A stretch of 64,000 bases of DNA, taken from Roseovarius mucosus. Its GTDB lineage: Bacteria; Pseudomonadota; Alphaproteobacteria; Rhodobacterales; Rhodobacteraceae. The translations under genes were made by a program, and so were the position numbers. Positions 38,684-47,656 of the stretch are shown here, piece after piece. Every line of letters starts with the position of its first letter. The stretch's first letter is position 1. The notes under the pieces are model-generated. The model had not been told where the DNA came from, ran no database searches, and saw nothing but the letters and a program-made list of their open reading frames with translations. The stretch lies in contig NZ_CP020474.1 in NCBI RefSeq assembly GCF_002080415.1, positions 1,351,001 to 1,415,000 on the forward strand. The letters run 5' to 3'.

Positions 38684-39664
38684 ATGCAAATTCTCTCAGT
38701 TCTCAACGATGTCCTGACCGGCGCGCTTGGTCCCTTTGGCCCTCTCATCGCCGTGGGTGGTCTGGGTGTGATGCTCATCCTGCTCACGATCCCCCTGATG
38801 TTGCGGCAAAAGCAGGACCCCCTCGAAAAACTCAAACAAGAGAACCAGCGCAGTTCCACTTCGGTCGGCACCAAGACCAGCTTGCGCGCCGGCGTACAGA
38901 ACAAGAAACTCGACCGCTACGCGACCTTCCTGGAACCGCAGGATGCCAAGCAACTCAGCCAGATCCGCCTCAAGCTGATGCAGGCAGGCTATCGGCATCG
39001 CGATGCGGTGCGCTATTTCCACTTCGCGCAATTCGCGCTCGGGGTTGGCCTGCTGATCCTTGGGGTGATCTATTATGTCCTGGTCAAATCGGGCACCGAG
39101 ACCAGCACGCAAGAGACGTTGATGTATATCCTCGGGCCTGCCGGTATCGGCTACATGATGCCCAAATATTGGGTCACCAAACGCCAGCAGAAACGCCAAG
39201 AGGAAATTCAGGACGGCTTCCCGGACAGTCTCGACATGATGCTCGTGTGCATCGAGGCCGGTCAATCCATGGACCAATCCATCATCCGCGTCGCCAGCGA
39301 AATGCGCGCCTCCTACCCCGCGCTTGCCGACGAATTCGAAATCGTCGCCCTTCAGATCAAGGCTGGCCGCGACAAGCCGTCAGTGCTGGGCGAAATGGCC
39401 GAACGCTGCGGCGTTCAGGATATTTCCAGCTTTGTGACCGTTCTGGTTCAGTCGCAAACCTTCGGCACCTCGATCGGCGAGGCGCTGCGCGTCTATGCTG
39501 GCGAAATGCGTGACAAACGCGTCATGCGCGCCGAGGAAAAAGCCAACAAGCTGCCAACCAAGATGACATTGGCCACGATGATGCTTACAGTGCCGCCATT
39601 GCTGATCATTCTGGTCGGGCCGTCAGTTCTGGGTATCATGGACCTGCTGGCAATGAGCAAATAA
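38684..39664 (+). CDS. tadC: Tad inner-membrane platform protein TadC
   Basis: Second T2SF-domain platform protein (326 aa), partner of TadB. It has an N-terminal helix (about 18-40), a helix pair near 107-150, then the F domain FPDSLDMMLVCIEAGQSMDQSIIRVASEM and FVTVLVQSQTFGTSIGEALRVYAGEMRDKRVMRAEEKANKL (read here as two adjacent conserved blocks) and a C-terminal helix. It is 10 bp after tadB. Confidence 0.92.
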   Translation: MQILSVLNDVLTGALGPFGPLIAVGGLGVMLILLTIPLMLRQKQDPLEKLKQENQRSSTSVGTKTSLRAGVQNKKLDRYATFLEPQDAKQLSQIRLKLMQAGYRHRDAVRYFHFAQFALGVGLLILGVIYYVLVKSGTETSTQETLMYILGPAGIGYMMPKYWVTKRQQKRQEEIQDGFPDSLDMMLVCIEAGQSMDQSIIRVASEMRASYPALADEFEIVALQIKAGRDKPSVLGEMAERCGVQDISSFVTVLVQSQTFGTSIGEALRVYAGEMRDKRVMRAEEKANKLPTKMTLATMMLTVPPLLIILVGPSVLGIMDLLAMSK

Positions 39665-39678
39665 CAGAGCGGAGCGAC

Positions 39679-40230
39679 ATGATAGGGCGGGCGGTGGTAT
39701 TTCTGGTGGGCACACTCGCTCTGGCAGGTTGCCTGACACCCCCAAAACATGATGGGCCTTTCGCCCCCGGCGTGGCCCCCGGCGGACAGGCCGTAGATGG
39801 GCTTCTGGTTGGGCATCGCCTGATGGATGCGGGCGAATACGAACTTGCGCACAAGGCCTATACCCGCGCCGCCGTCACCCAAGGCCTGACCGCCGATGTG
39901 CTGGCAGGCTTGGGCAGCGCCAATCTTGCCCTTGGGCGCCTTGGCACCGCCGAACGCCTTCTGCGCGAAGCCATCGAAAAGACCGACGCCACCCCCGAAA
40001 CCTGGAACAACCTCGGGGTCGTGCTGGTCGAACAGGGCGAGTATCCCGAGGCAGAACAAATGCTGCGCCGCGCCTACGCCCTCGACAATGGCGAAAGTGA
40101 CGCAATCCGCGACAATTTGCGCTTAGCACTCGCAAAATCGGAAAATTCCGATTATGGTGAACCGGAAGAGCAAGATTATAAACTGGTACGGCGGGGCAGT
40201 GGCGATTTTCTGGTCCGCAAGATACCATGA
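39679..40230 (+). CDS. tadD: TPR lipoprotein TadD
   Basis: Outer-membrane lipoprotein (183 aa) with lipobox LAGC (ALAGCLTPPKHDG) and about three tetratricopeptide repeats (about residues 50-150; LGSANLALGRLGTAERLLREA, ETWNNLGVVLVEQGEYPEAEQML). TadD is a pilotin-like factor needed for secretin assembly. It lies 15 bp after tadC and 30 bp before a second TPR lipoprotein. Confidence 0.87.
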   Translation: MIGRAVVFLVGTLALAGCLTPPKHDGPFAPGVAPGGQAVDGLLVGHRLMDAGEYELAHKAYTRAAVTQGLTADVLAGLGSANLALGRLGTAERLLREAIEKTDATPETWNNLGVVLVEQGEYPEAEQMLRRAYALDNGESDAIRDNLRLALAKSENSDYGEPEEQDYKLVRRGSGDFLVRKIP

Positions 40231-40259
40231 CGAGGCCGAGGCAGTAAAAGGACGCACAA

Positions 40260-41117
40260 ATGCGCCACCCTATTCTTGTTTCCCTGTGCGTGGCAGGGGC
40301 GTTTGCCCTGTCCGCCTGTGAGCAGTCCAGCGGGAATGACGTAGACCGCGCTTTCCAAGACATCAATGTCGTGGACGAAACCAACCTTAATGACGTGATG
40401 CTAACCGCCAGCGACCCGAACGAGGCGGTTGCCTATTTCCAGCGCTCCGTGGGCGAAAAGCCAGATCGTATCGACCTGTTGCGCGGCTTGGGCCAATCTC
40501 TCGTGCGCGCCAAACGCAACACCGAGGCCGTCTCGATCTGGACCCGCGTCACCGAACACAAGGACGCCACGGATGAGGACCGCGTCGATCTGGCCGATGC
40601 CCTGATCCGCAACAACGAATGGGACCGCGCCAAGACGGCGCTGGACAGCATTCCGCCCACTCATGAAACCTTCAAACGCTACCGGCTCGAGGCGATGGTC
40701 GCCGACAGCAAGCAAAACTGGACCAAGGCCGACAGTTTCTATGAAATCGCCGTTGGCCTCACGACCCAACCCGCCAGCGTGATGAACAACTGGGGCTATT
40801 CCAAGCTGACGCGCGGCGATTACCCCGGAGCAGAGCGGCTCTTTACTGATGCCGTGCGCCAAGACCCGGCACTCTTCACCGCCAAGAACAACCTCGTTCT
40901 GGCCCGCGGCGCACAGCGCAATTACTCCTTGCCCGTGCTTCCGGTCAGCCAGACCGAGCGCGCGCAATTGCTCTATACGCTTGGCCTGTCGGCCATCAAA
41001 CAGGGCGATACCGCGATTGGCGAAGGGCTCTTGCGCGATGCCGTCGAAACCCATCCGCAGCATTTCGAGGATGCCGTGCGCTCACTGCGCGCGCTCGAAA
41101 CCAAGGTCGCAGGCTAG
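40260..41117 (+). CDS. second TPR lipoprotein of the Tad locus
   Basis: A 285-aa lipoprotein (lipobox LSAC in FALSACEQSSGND) with tetratricopeptide-like repeats over most of its length, including RGLGQSLVRAKRNTEAVSIW, DLADALIRNNEWDRAKTAL and NNWGYSKLTRGDYPGAERLF. It resembles TadD and is probably a paralogue acting in the same envelope complex. Having two TPR lipoproteins in tandem is common in this order's Tad loci. Confidence 0.82.
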   Translation: MRHPILVSLCVAGAFALSACEQSSGNDVDRAFQDINVVDETNLNDVMLTASDPNEAVAYFQRSVGEKPDRIDLLRGLGQSLVRAKRNTEAVSIWTRVTEHKDATDEDRVDLADALIRNNEWDRAKTALDSIPPTHETFKRYRLEAMVADSKQNWTKADSFYEIAVGLTTQPASVMNNWGYSKLTRGDYPGAERLFTDAVRQDPALFTAKNNLVLARGAQRNYSLPVLPVSQTERAQLLYTLGLSAIKQGDTAIGEGLLRDAVETHPQHFEDAVRSLRALETKVAG

Positions 41118-41126
41118 GACCACCCG

Positions 41127-41627
41127 ATGTCGCTCGAAATCACCGCGCAATCGGCCCTCTGGTTCCTGCCTTTCGTCCTGCCGGTCTGCATTTGGGTCGC
41201 ACTCAGCGATCTGCGCCGGATGAAAATCCCCAACACCGCCGTTCTGACGCTGGTGGGGATTTTCCTCGTGATCGGGCTGATGACCCTGCCGCTCGTGGAT
41301 TATGCGTGGCGGCTCTCGCATCTGGCGGTCATGCTGGTGGCGGGCATCGCGATGAACGCTGTCCGTCTGATGGGCGCGGGGGATGCCAAATTCATCGCTG
41401 CGGCCGCCCCTTTTGCGGCACTTGGCGATGCCGCGACCCTCGCCTTTATCTTTGCCGCCACCCTGCTCGGGGCTTTTGTGACACATCGGGTGATCATGTA
41501 TAGCCCCCTGCGCCGACTTGCCCCCGACTGGCAGAGCTGGCACGCGGGCAAAAAGTTCCCCATGGGCTTTGCCTTGGGCGGCACGCTTGCGATCTATCTG
41601 GGTCTGGGCGCGCTCTATGGGGCCTAA
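41127..41627 (+). CDS. cpaA: prepilin peptidase CpaA (TadV)
   Basis: Small A24-type aspartic prepilin peptidase (166 aa, about five helices) that cleaves the Flp leader. The two catalytic aspartates are in ALSDLRRMKIPN and in the GxGD motif MGAGDAKFIAAAAP. It lacks the N-terminal methylase domain of PilD, as is normal for CpaA/TadV. It follows the TPR gene after 9 bp with AGGA before the ATG. Confidence 0.92.
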   Translation: MSLEITAQSALWFLPFVLPVCIWVALSDLRRMKIPNTAVLTLVGIFLVIGLMTLPLVDYAWRLSHLAVMLVAGIAMNAVRLMGAGDAKFIAAAAPFAALGDAATLAFIFAATLLGAFVTHRVIMYSPLRRLAPDWQSWHAGKKFPMGFALGGTLAIYLGLGALYGA

Positions 41628-41784
41628 AGCATTCGCAGAAAACGTTGCGTGACTTTTTCGGTTCTAGATTGCGCGCGATCAAAGGGTCAAAGCGCCCCAG
41701 AGCTGCCCGACACTCTCCACAATTTCTGCACCTTTTGATGCGACGGTGACGGCAACGCAGTCCGACCCAGCACAGGCAGACCAG

Positions 41785-43095
41785 ATGAACATGCAGGCCA
41801 GCACCGGCGTTCAGCCGCCCCCGCCCCCGTCTCGGCTAGAAGAAATGCGGTTGCCGGTCGTGATGATGCGGGACATCCTGCTCAAGACCATGTTCCGCAA
41901 GAACCTCGATCTCGCCATCGACATCGCCGAGGCGATTTGCCTGCCGCGTGCGGTCACGCAAGAGCTGATCGACATGGCCCGCGTGCAAAAGCTGATCGAG
42001 GCAACCGGCACGCTCAACGCCAATTCCAGCGGCGAAATGGGCTATCAACTGACCGACGCGGGCAAATCCCGCGCCCTCGACGCGCTCAGCCAATCGGAAT
42101 ATTTCGGGGCTATGCCGGTGCCGCTCTCGGTCTACCGCGAACAGGTCAAACGCCAGTCGATCCGCAATATTCAGGTCACGCGCGAACAACTGACCAATGC
42201 CATGGGCCACCTGATCCTGCCCAAGGCTCTGCTTGATCACCTTGGCCCCGCCGTCAGCGCTGGCCGTTCGATCCTGATGTATGGCCCGCCCGGCAACGGC
42301 AAATCCTCGATCTCGAACGGCATCCGCGATGCCATGGGAGACAAGATTTACGTGCCCCGCGCCATCGAGTATTCCGGGCAGGTCATCACCGTCTACGATC
42401 CCATCGTCCATTCCAAGGCCGAGGTCGAGATTGACGATCCCGGCAGCCTGCGCCGCAAACGCACCTTCGACACCCGCTATGTCCGCTGCGAACGCCCGAC
42501 CGTGATCACCGGCGGCGAACTCAGCCTGTCGATGCTCGATCTCGTCTACAACCCCACGGCGCGCACCTATCAGGCGCCGCTGCAACTCAAATCCACCGGC
42601 GGCATCTTCATCGTCGACGACCTTGGCCGTCAGGCCGAACCGCCACAGGCCCTCGTCAACCGCTGGATCGTGCCCTTGGAAGAGGCCAAGGATATTCTCG
42701 CCCTGCAATCCGGCGAGAAATTCGAGGTTCCGTTTGATACGCTGGTGATCTTCTCGACCAACTTCCACCCCAACTCGATCTTCGACAAGGCCGCGTTGCG
42801 CCGGATTTTCTACAAGATCAAGATCGACGGCCCCTGCCAATCCGACTTCCTCAAGATTTTCGCCATGGTCGCCCGCAAGAAAGGCATGCCGCTGGACGAA
42901 GCCGCGCTGATCTACCTGATCAAGGAAAAATACCCCACGATCGACAATGTCTATGCCAATTATCAGCCGGTCTTTCTGATCGACCAGATGATCTCGATCT
43001 GCAATTTCGAAGGCATCCCCTATCAGATGACCCCCGAACTCATCGAACGCGCCTGGGCCAATATGTTCGTGCGCGAGGAAGAGATTTTGCACTAG
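41785..43095 (+). CDS. AAA ATPase linked to the Tad pilus locus
   Basis: A 436-aa protein with a AAA-type ATPase domain: Walker A LMYGPPGNGKSSISNGI, Walker B-like GGIFIVDDLGRQAEP and a sensor/arginine-finger region VIFSTNFHPNSIFDKAALRRIFYKI. An N-terminal part (about 15-150) includes ICLPRAVTQELIDMA and a winged-helix-like TDAGKSRALDAL. I prefer the ATG at 41785 (AGG eight bases upstream) over the GTG at 41746, which has no ribosome-binding site. Its role in Tad pili is not established; position after cpaA suggests an accessory or chaperone-like ATPase. Confidence 0.75.
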   Translation: MNMQASTGVQPPPPPSRLEEMRLPVVMMRDILLKTMFRKNLDLAIDIAEAICLPRAVTQELIDMARVQKLIEATGTLNANSSGEMGYQLTDAGKSRALDALSQSEYFGAMPVPLSVYREQVKRQSIRNIQVTREQLTNAMGHLILPKALLDHLGPAVSAGRSILMYGPPGNGKSSISNGIRDAMGDKIYVPRAIEYSGQVITVYDPIVHSKAEVEIDDPGSLRRKRTFDTRYVRCERPTVITGGELSLSMLDLVYNPTARTYQAPLQLKSTGGIFIVDDLGRQAEPPQALVNRWIVPLEEAKDILALQSGEKFEVPFDTLVIFSTNFHPNSIFDKAALRRIFYKIKIDGPCQSDFLKIFAMVARKKGMPLDEAALIYLIKEKYPTIDNVYANYQPVFLIDQMISICNFEGIPYQMTPELIERAWANMFVREEEILH

Positions 43096-43125
43096 GGCGT
43101 GTTGCGCTCCATCGAAACACACCCA

Positions 43126-43144
43126 TCCCGGGCCTGACCCGGGA
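43126..43144. terminator. hairpin after the Tad-linked ATPase
   Basis: TCCCGGG (43126-43132) pairs with CCCGGGA (43138-43144) around CCTGA, 31 bases past the ATPase stop. There is no T-run, and sequences of this kind recur as dispersed palindromic repeats in alphaproteobacteria, so it could be a repeat unit instead of a terminator. Confidence 0.5.
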
Positions 43145-43309
43145 CCTCGCCAAGTCAGCGTGAAGGCCCCTGTTCGGGAGCCGGGGCGATGAGAACCTGA
43201 TCATACGCGACGCGCTTTAGAGCACTCTTAGCTTTTTGCTGAGCTCTCGTCTGCCCCCCTCACGGGACACAGACGCTGATCTGTATAATGCTATTCGCAC
43301 CCCGATTGA

Positions 43310-43324
43310 GAACATTTAGCGAAC
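43310..43324 (+). promoter_or_regulatory. LexA-type SOS box before imuA
   Basis: GAAC-N7-GAAC (GAAC at 43310-43313 and 43321-43324), the alphaproteobacterial LexA-type direct repeat, lies 16 bases upstream of the imuA ATG, overlapping the likely core promoter (TATTCT at about 43329). It indicates induction by DNA damage. Confidence 0.75.
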
Positions 43325-43340
43325 ACGCTATTCTCTGCCC

Positions 43341-43943
43341 ATGACGATTCCACTTCTCGCCCGTGACAGCCATCGCCCCGCCCTCCGCCTTCTGGGCGCG
43401 CTTGACCTGCCGCTCACCCGCCAGCACGAATGCACCGGCCCCGCCCGCCACAGCTTTGCGATGCTCCTCATCGGTGCTCTGCGCGGCCCCGTGCTCTGGA
43501 TTGCCCCCGCATGGGCACGCGACCACCTCAACCCCGATGGCATCAGCCCCCTCACCGGGGCCGAGAACGGGCCAGAGCGCCTGATCTTCGTCGCACCAGA
43601 GCGACGCGAGGATCTCTTGTGGTGCATGGAAGAGGCGCTGCGCAGCGGCGCGGCCCCGCTCATCATCGCCGACCTGCCAGAGCCACCCGCCCTCACCCCG
43701 GTGCGCCGCCTGCATCTCGCCGCCGAAGAAGGGGCAGCACGTGGCCACAACCGCCCCTTGGGTCTGATCCTGACACCGGGCGATGGGGGCGCACCCGGCG
43801 TGGAAACCCGCTGGCACATGGCCCCTGCCCATACGCCCGGCACCGACCGCTGGCACCTCACCCGCCGCCGCGCCCGCACAGCGCCCCCCGCTGAATGGCA
43901 CCTCACTGGCCGCCCCGGCGCATGGGCCCTCAAGCAAACGTGA
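43341..43943 (+). CDS. ImuA-like SOS mutagenesis protein
   Basis: A 200-aa RecA-related protein of the ImuA type, which in other alphaproteobacteria works with ImuB and DnaE2 in mutagenic translesion synthesis. Recognisable segments are GPVLWIAPAWARDHLNPDG, ERLIFVAPERREDLLWCMEE and APLIIADLPEPPALTPVRRL. There is no Walker A motif, as in other ImuA proteins. A LexA-type box sits just upstream. imuB and dnaE2 are not downstream; a YceI gene follows. Confidence 0.75.
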   Translation: MTIPLLARDSHRPALRLLGALDLPLTRQHECTGPARHSFAMLLIGALRGPVLWIAPAWARDHLNPDGISPLTGAENGPERLIFVAPERREDLLWCMEEALRSGAAPLIIADLPEPPALTPVRRLHLAAEEGAARGHNRPLGLILTPGDGGAPGVETRWHMAPAHTPGTDRWHLTRRRARTAPPAEWHLTGRPGAWALKQT

Positions 43944-43977
43944 CATCCACTGCCCCGCGCCGCGCGTATCTTACCTT

Positions 43978-44535
43978 ATGATCCGACGCCTCGCCCTCAC
44001 CCTCTGCCTCATCGCCACGCAGGCCGCCGCCGCGCCCGAGCGCTACCGCCTCGACACGGCCACCTCCACCGTGGGCTTCACCTATGACGCCGCCATCGGC
44101 AACAATCGTGGCACAATGCCGATCACATCGGCGGATATGCGGATTGATCTGGGCAATCTCGGCGCGAGCCGGGTCGACGTCACCCTCGACGCCACCGGCA
44201 CTCGCGCGGGCTTCTTCTTCGCCACAGAGGCGATGAAAGGACCAGACCTGCTCGACACCGCCCGCCATCCCAGCATTACCTTCCGCTCGACAGCGATCAC
44301 CGGCACCCTGCAAAAGGCCCGGATCACCGGCCTCTTGACCGTGCGCGGCGTGACCCACCCCGTCACCCTCACCGGCGGCCTCTACCGCCAAGCCAAGACC
44401 GACCCCAAGGACCTCTCCCACCTCACAATCCTCCTCACCGGCACCCTCAACCGCCACAGCTTCGGCGCAAGCGGCTATGCCACCCTCGTCGGCCCAGAGA
44501 TCGGGTTGAGGATCGTGGCGCAGGTGGAGAGGTAG
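43978..44535 (+). CDS. YceI-family periplasmic protein
   Basis: A 185-aa secreted lipocalin-like protein. The signal peptide (MIRRLALTLCLIATQAAAAP) is followed by the YceI barrel with the opening YRLDTATSTVGFTYD, MPITSADMRIDLGNLGASRVDVTLDA, AMKGPDLLDTARHPSITF and the closing LNRHSFGASGYATLVG. Family members bind isoprenoid or fatty chains. It lies 34 bp after imuA, so it may share the SOS transcript, or carry its own promoter. Confidence 0.88.
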   Translation: MIRRLALTLCLIATQAAAAPERYRLDTATSTVGFTYDAAIGNNRGTMPITSADMRIDLGNLGASRVDVTLDATGTRAGFFFATEAMKGPDLLDTARHPSITFRSTAITGTLQKARITGLLTVRGVTHPVTLTGGLYRQAKTDPKDLSHLTILLTGTLNRHSFGASGYATLVGPEIGLRIVAQVER

Positions 44536-44769
44536 GGGGGGAGCATAGGGTCGTTTCAGAGACTGACTGCCCTCAGCCCCGCGGCGAAGCACCAGTCCTA
44601 GACGTGAGTTTTTGATAGCTGACCTTCGCCGCGCGCGTCGCGAGTTGGTAAGATGCGGGACCTTGCGGACGGTCGCAGCCTTACAATGGATTTCTGGAAT
44701 CGCATGGAGCGCGGAAAGAAATTCGATAGGGTCCTCTCACGATCAAGCTGCACGCTGTTATCTCAGTCC

Positions 44770-46905
44770 TCAAATCCACCGACCAGGCATCGCTGCCTCT
44801 CTCAACCAAATCCGCTCTGTCGGTTCTACCCAAGTAAGAAAGTCAGAGGCCAGTCGCGAATGACCAAAATAATGAAGGCGGGACAAGGCAGTTCCACCGC
44901 GCGCATCCATAGAACGGATGTCGGCACCATAGTCTATCAGTGTCCTTAGAAGCCATGGGTTTCCAATTTCAGCCGCATACAAAAACGGTGTAAGTTTGTC
45001 CGTTCCATTCACTGCATTTACATCGGCGCCAAAATTTAAAAGAAGTTGAACAGTTTTTCGTGTGGCCGAGGTATCACCTTTGACAAAACGCTTCGCAAGC
45101 TCCGGCAGAATGGCCAACTCATACTCGGTGTAACGAGACATCGATTGCACGTGGGCTTCCTCATCAGGGAAAGGAGAGCTTGTCTTGCGCAAAACCGCAG
45201 GGAGATCGGTACCTGTCACAACGGTTTGAATTGCTGCTCGGACAAAAATGTCTGAGTCCGCAAACTGGGCTACTGCTTCGAAAAGGGCCGTTTGTTGCCT
45301 GGCTCCCGTCATTTCAACATCTGCGCCACGGTCGATAAGGCCTTGAAGGATGTCTGCTCGCCCATTGGATATCGCTTCGAGCAAAGGAGATTTACCACCC
45401 TTGGTTCGGCTGTTGATCACCTCTTTGGACGTCATTGGAAGCAGCGTCCAGAAACACGCATCACTACCACCCTGCAATGCGTTCAAAAGCGCTGAGCCGC
45501 CGTTTTGATCAAGGATGTTCGGGTCAGCGCCAGCCGCTAGCAGTTGCTGGACCTTGTCGACTTGTCTGAGATGAGCAAAAAGCGCAAGTTGTGGCGTAGG
45601 GCTCTGGCCATACCCTTTGATGGTTCGGTTCGGGTATCGAACGTCGACCGGGCGGTTTTCCCATTTTGTAAGATTGATGAGATAGTCTTCCCCAGGATGT
45701 GATTTGAAAACAGGAGCAGCTTCTGGAAACAGGCTTGGGAAGTCTCTTGCTAAGGCCAGACTTGCGTCTGGAATATCAATCCCAAGATCAAGTCCCCCAC
45801 AGAAACCTTCCCACTTCGCATAGGTCTTTCGCTTCCCAAGCATCTGCGAAATGTTCAAAACATAGTGGAGACAGCGCCTCAACTGAACGGCACTGCGAAA
45901 CTGAAACCAAGTAGCGGCATCATCGAACTGATTTAGGGCGTCTTCGAGTTTTCCCAGCTGTGCGAAATATCGTCCCTTGAAGAAGCCAAGACCGGCCAGG
46001 CGAGGTTGCCCATGCAAAGAGATCTCTAAGCTCTTGAAGAGCGATTCAGCGGCGGCCGCATCACCATCCACCTTTTCGCGACATGGGTCCGTAAGTCGCG
46101 CAATTTCATTGACGGCGATCTGTTGTGCTTCGCTAAGCTCGCAGATGTTATAAAACTCTGGAGCCTCAAGTTGCTTTGCAATGGCCGACTGAACTTCATG
46201 GTAACACAAGGGGATTTCATACCCCGGAACATGGTTCCGGAAATCGACCAAAGTCAGGTCACAGTACCGCCGGTATAGCCTCACTGCCAACAGCGCGCGT
46301 GCGAACTTTCGATCATAGTTCTTCATCAGCGCCAAGATGGTATAGATTTGAATGTCGTTCTCGCCTTTTGACCACCGGTCGATCGAAGCTTCCCAGTTCT
46401 CCACCCCTTTATGCAGGCCGCTTAGACGATCGATTTCGACCGCGAGCTGCGTGATTCCAAAGTCTTTTAGGCGGGATTGCCATATAAGTTGTGTAGCTTG
46501 TTTTGGCTGCCCAAGGATGTCGTGTGGCGAAATTCCTGTGACGGGCAAGATGTCCCGAAAAAGCTCTTGGAAGCAGCCGAATGCGACCCTGTCGAAAATT
46601 CCACGCACAACCTTAGCGGGCAAAGCCGCGCAATCAAGGTGAAGACACAAATGAGCGTATCCCTGCAACATTGGCAAGAAGTCCGTTTTTCCCCACTCTT
46701 CGTTGCCGTTTGCATCATGAAAATATTGCAGGTGCTTTTTCAGAAGGTCGTTCGCAGCATCGGGAGACAACGGCTTACCCATACGAAGGCGTTGTAGCTC
46801 CTTTTTCAGAGCTGCCTCGCCAGCGTCGTCGACATGAGACATTGCTCGGATCAAAAACGCCGCGATTTCCGAAGGTTGGGGAATAGGGGTAAGATCAGAA
46901 ACCAT
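44770..46905 (-). CDS. large ankyrin-repeat protein of an accessory operon
   Basis: A 711-aa protein without signal peptide or membrane segment. The C-terminal third (about 430-690) contains ankyrin repeats, e.g. LALFAHLRQVDKVQQLLAAGADPNILDQNGGSALLNAL (two half-repeats), SPLLEAISNGRADILQGLIDRGADVEM and TPFLYAAEIGNPWLLRTLIDYGADIRSMDARGGTAL. The first 400 residues are alpha-helical looking and match nothing I know. Its ATG shares one base with the stop of the gene upstream (TAATG). Base composition is less GC-rich than the backbone, a sign of transfer. Function unknown. Confidence 0.75.
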   Translation of the reverse strand: MVSDLTPIPQPSEIAAFLIRAMSHVDDAGEAALKKELQRLRMGKPLSPDAANDLLKKHLQYFHDANGNEEWGKTDFLPMLQGYAHLCLHLDCAALPAKVVRGIFDRVAFGCFQELFRDILPVTGISPHDILGQPKQATQLIWQSRLKDFGITQLAVEIDRLSGLHKGVENWEASIDRWSKGENDIQIYTILALMKNYDRKFARALLAVRLYRRYCDLTLVDFRNHVPGYEIPLCYHEVQSAIAKQLEAPEFYNICELSEAQQIAVNEIARLTDPCREKVDGDAAAAESLFKSLEISLHGQPRLAGLGFFKGRYFAQLGKLEDALNQFDDAATWFQFRSAVQLRRCLHYVLNISQMLGKRKTYAKWEGFCGGLDLGIDIPDASLALARDFPSLFPEAAPVFKSHPGEDYLINLTKWENRPVDVRYPNRTIKGYGQSPTPQLALFAHLRQVDKVQQLLAAGADPNILDQNGGSALLNALQGGSDACFWTLLPMTSKEVINSRTKGGKSPLLEAISNGRADILQGLIDRGADVEMTGARQQTALFEAVAQFADSDIFVRAAIQTVVTGTDLPAVLRKTSSPFPDEEAHVQSMSRYTEYELAILPELAKRFVKGDTSATRKTVQLLLNFGADVNAVNGTDKLTPFLYAAEIGNPWLLRTLIDYGADIRSMDARGGTALSRLHYFGHSRLASDFLTWVEPTERIWLREAAMPGRWI

Positions 46906-47114
46906 TATGCCTGATCCTGTAGTCGATGCAGTCTGGCGAGGTCTGCCTTCACATTCTGAAATGCTCTTCGATCACTGGGTGTGCGCGAGAATACCAGCAG
47001 GCCCCCTCCAGCGAGAAATAGTTTTGCATGTTTCTTCCCGTGTGCGAAACGTGCGCCTGAAATGACCTCGTCTTCAATCAACTTGTTTAACTCTTTGTCT
47101 TGCGAATAGTACAT
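46905..47114 (-). CDS. HicA-like mini-protein
   Basis: A 69-aa protein whose core (GKKHAKLFLAGGGLLVFSRT followed by PSDRRAFQNVKADLARL) resembles short HicA-fold proteins that keep the KHxK and TPSDxRAxxN pattern. HicA proteins are mRNA-binding toxins, but no HicB antitoxin is present, so a toxin role is not assumed. GAGG lies six bases before the ATG. The stop overlaps the ankyrin gene start by one base, so the two are coupled. Confidence 0.6.
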   Translation of the reverse strand: MYYSQDKELNKLIEDEVISGARFAHGKKHAKLFLAGGGLLVFSRTPSDRRAFQNVKADLARLHRLQDQA

Positions 47115-47162
47115 ATTGCACCTCGATAGCGGGATGGTGACTCTGCCACCATCCCGAACAGT

Positions 47163-47318
47163 TCATTTCTTGGCGCTGAAGGGATTAGAACCTTTTGCGG
47201 CGGCACGTTGCGCACGTGCGACAAAACCTCCCTTAGCTGTTTGACCACCTGTCTTGGCTGCGCCTGCGGCCTGAATGCGGGCCGCGGCTTTCGGGCTCAT
47301 GGGTTTTGCTTTTGACAT
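47163..47318 (-). CDS. 51-aa basic alanine-rich small protein
   Basis: A short protein starting MSKAKPMSPKAAARIQAAGA and ending NPFSAKK, very rich in Ala, Lys and Gly. Its layout (MSPxAAARIQ...GG.TAKGGFVARAQRAA) matches a widespread small basic protein family whose role is unknown. AAAGGAAATCAGG precedes the ATG. It is the first gene of the operon with the HicA-like and ankyrin genes; the gap to the next start is 48 bp. Confidence 0.7.
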   Translation of the reverse strand: MSKAKPMSPKAAARIQAAGAAKTGGQTAKGGFVARAQRAAAKGSNPFSAKK

Positions 47319-47656
47319 CCTGATTTCCTTTCGTGTTTAGGATGTCTTGAATATGGGGAAAGTGTAGGATGCGATCAAATGACAAACAGGGGACAGCATT
47401 TGGGGATTTTACTGGCGAACTCCGCATTGCCGCCGTTGCTGCCAATTGCAGCATTTATCCAAACGGGCTTAGAGCGGACTTGCGGCGGCGCGGCACGGAC
47501 CCAAGATGCCTACAGCGATGACCCAAGTGATCGACACGCCCGGCCCTGAGCCGTCATTCAGGATGAGCGCAATCGCTGCGATGCCGCTTCCGAAAGCGGT
47601 CGCTTGGTACGGGGCGCAGCATTTTTCTAGATCACTCTTCAAGCAAAACCGAAGCT
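47319..47656. other. 338-bp region between two minus-strand operons
   Basis: It must contain the promoter for the small basic protein operon and the end of the glycan operon. A 93-codon open frame lies on the minus strand at 47469-47750, overlapping the end of the glycosyltransferase-hydrolase gene, but it has no ribosome-binding site or family match and is not called. No repeat or terminator was recognised. Confidence 0.5.

Noticed and set aside
44536..44769. Possible left attachment site or repeat of the right junction at the edge of the accessory region
   Set aside because: I could not find a copy of the tRNA-fMet 3' end or of the terminator sequence here; the left end of the element remains unknown.
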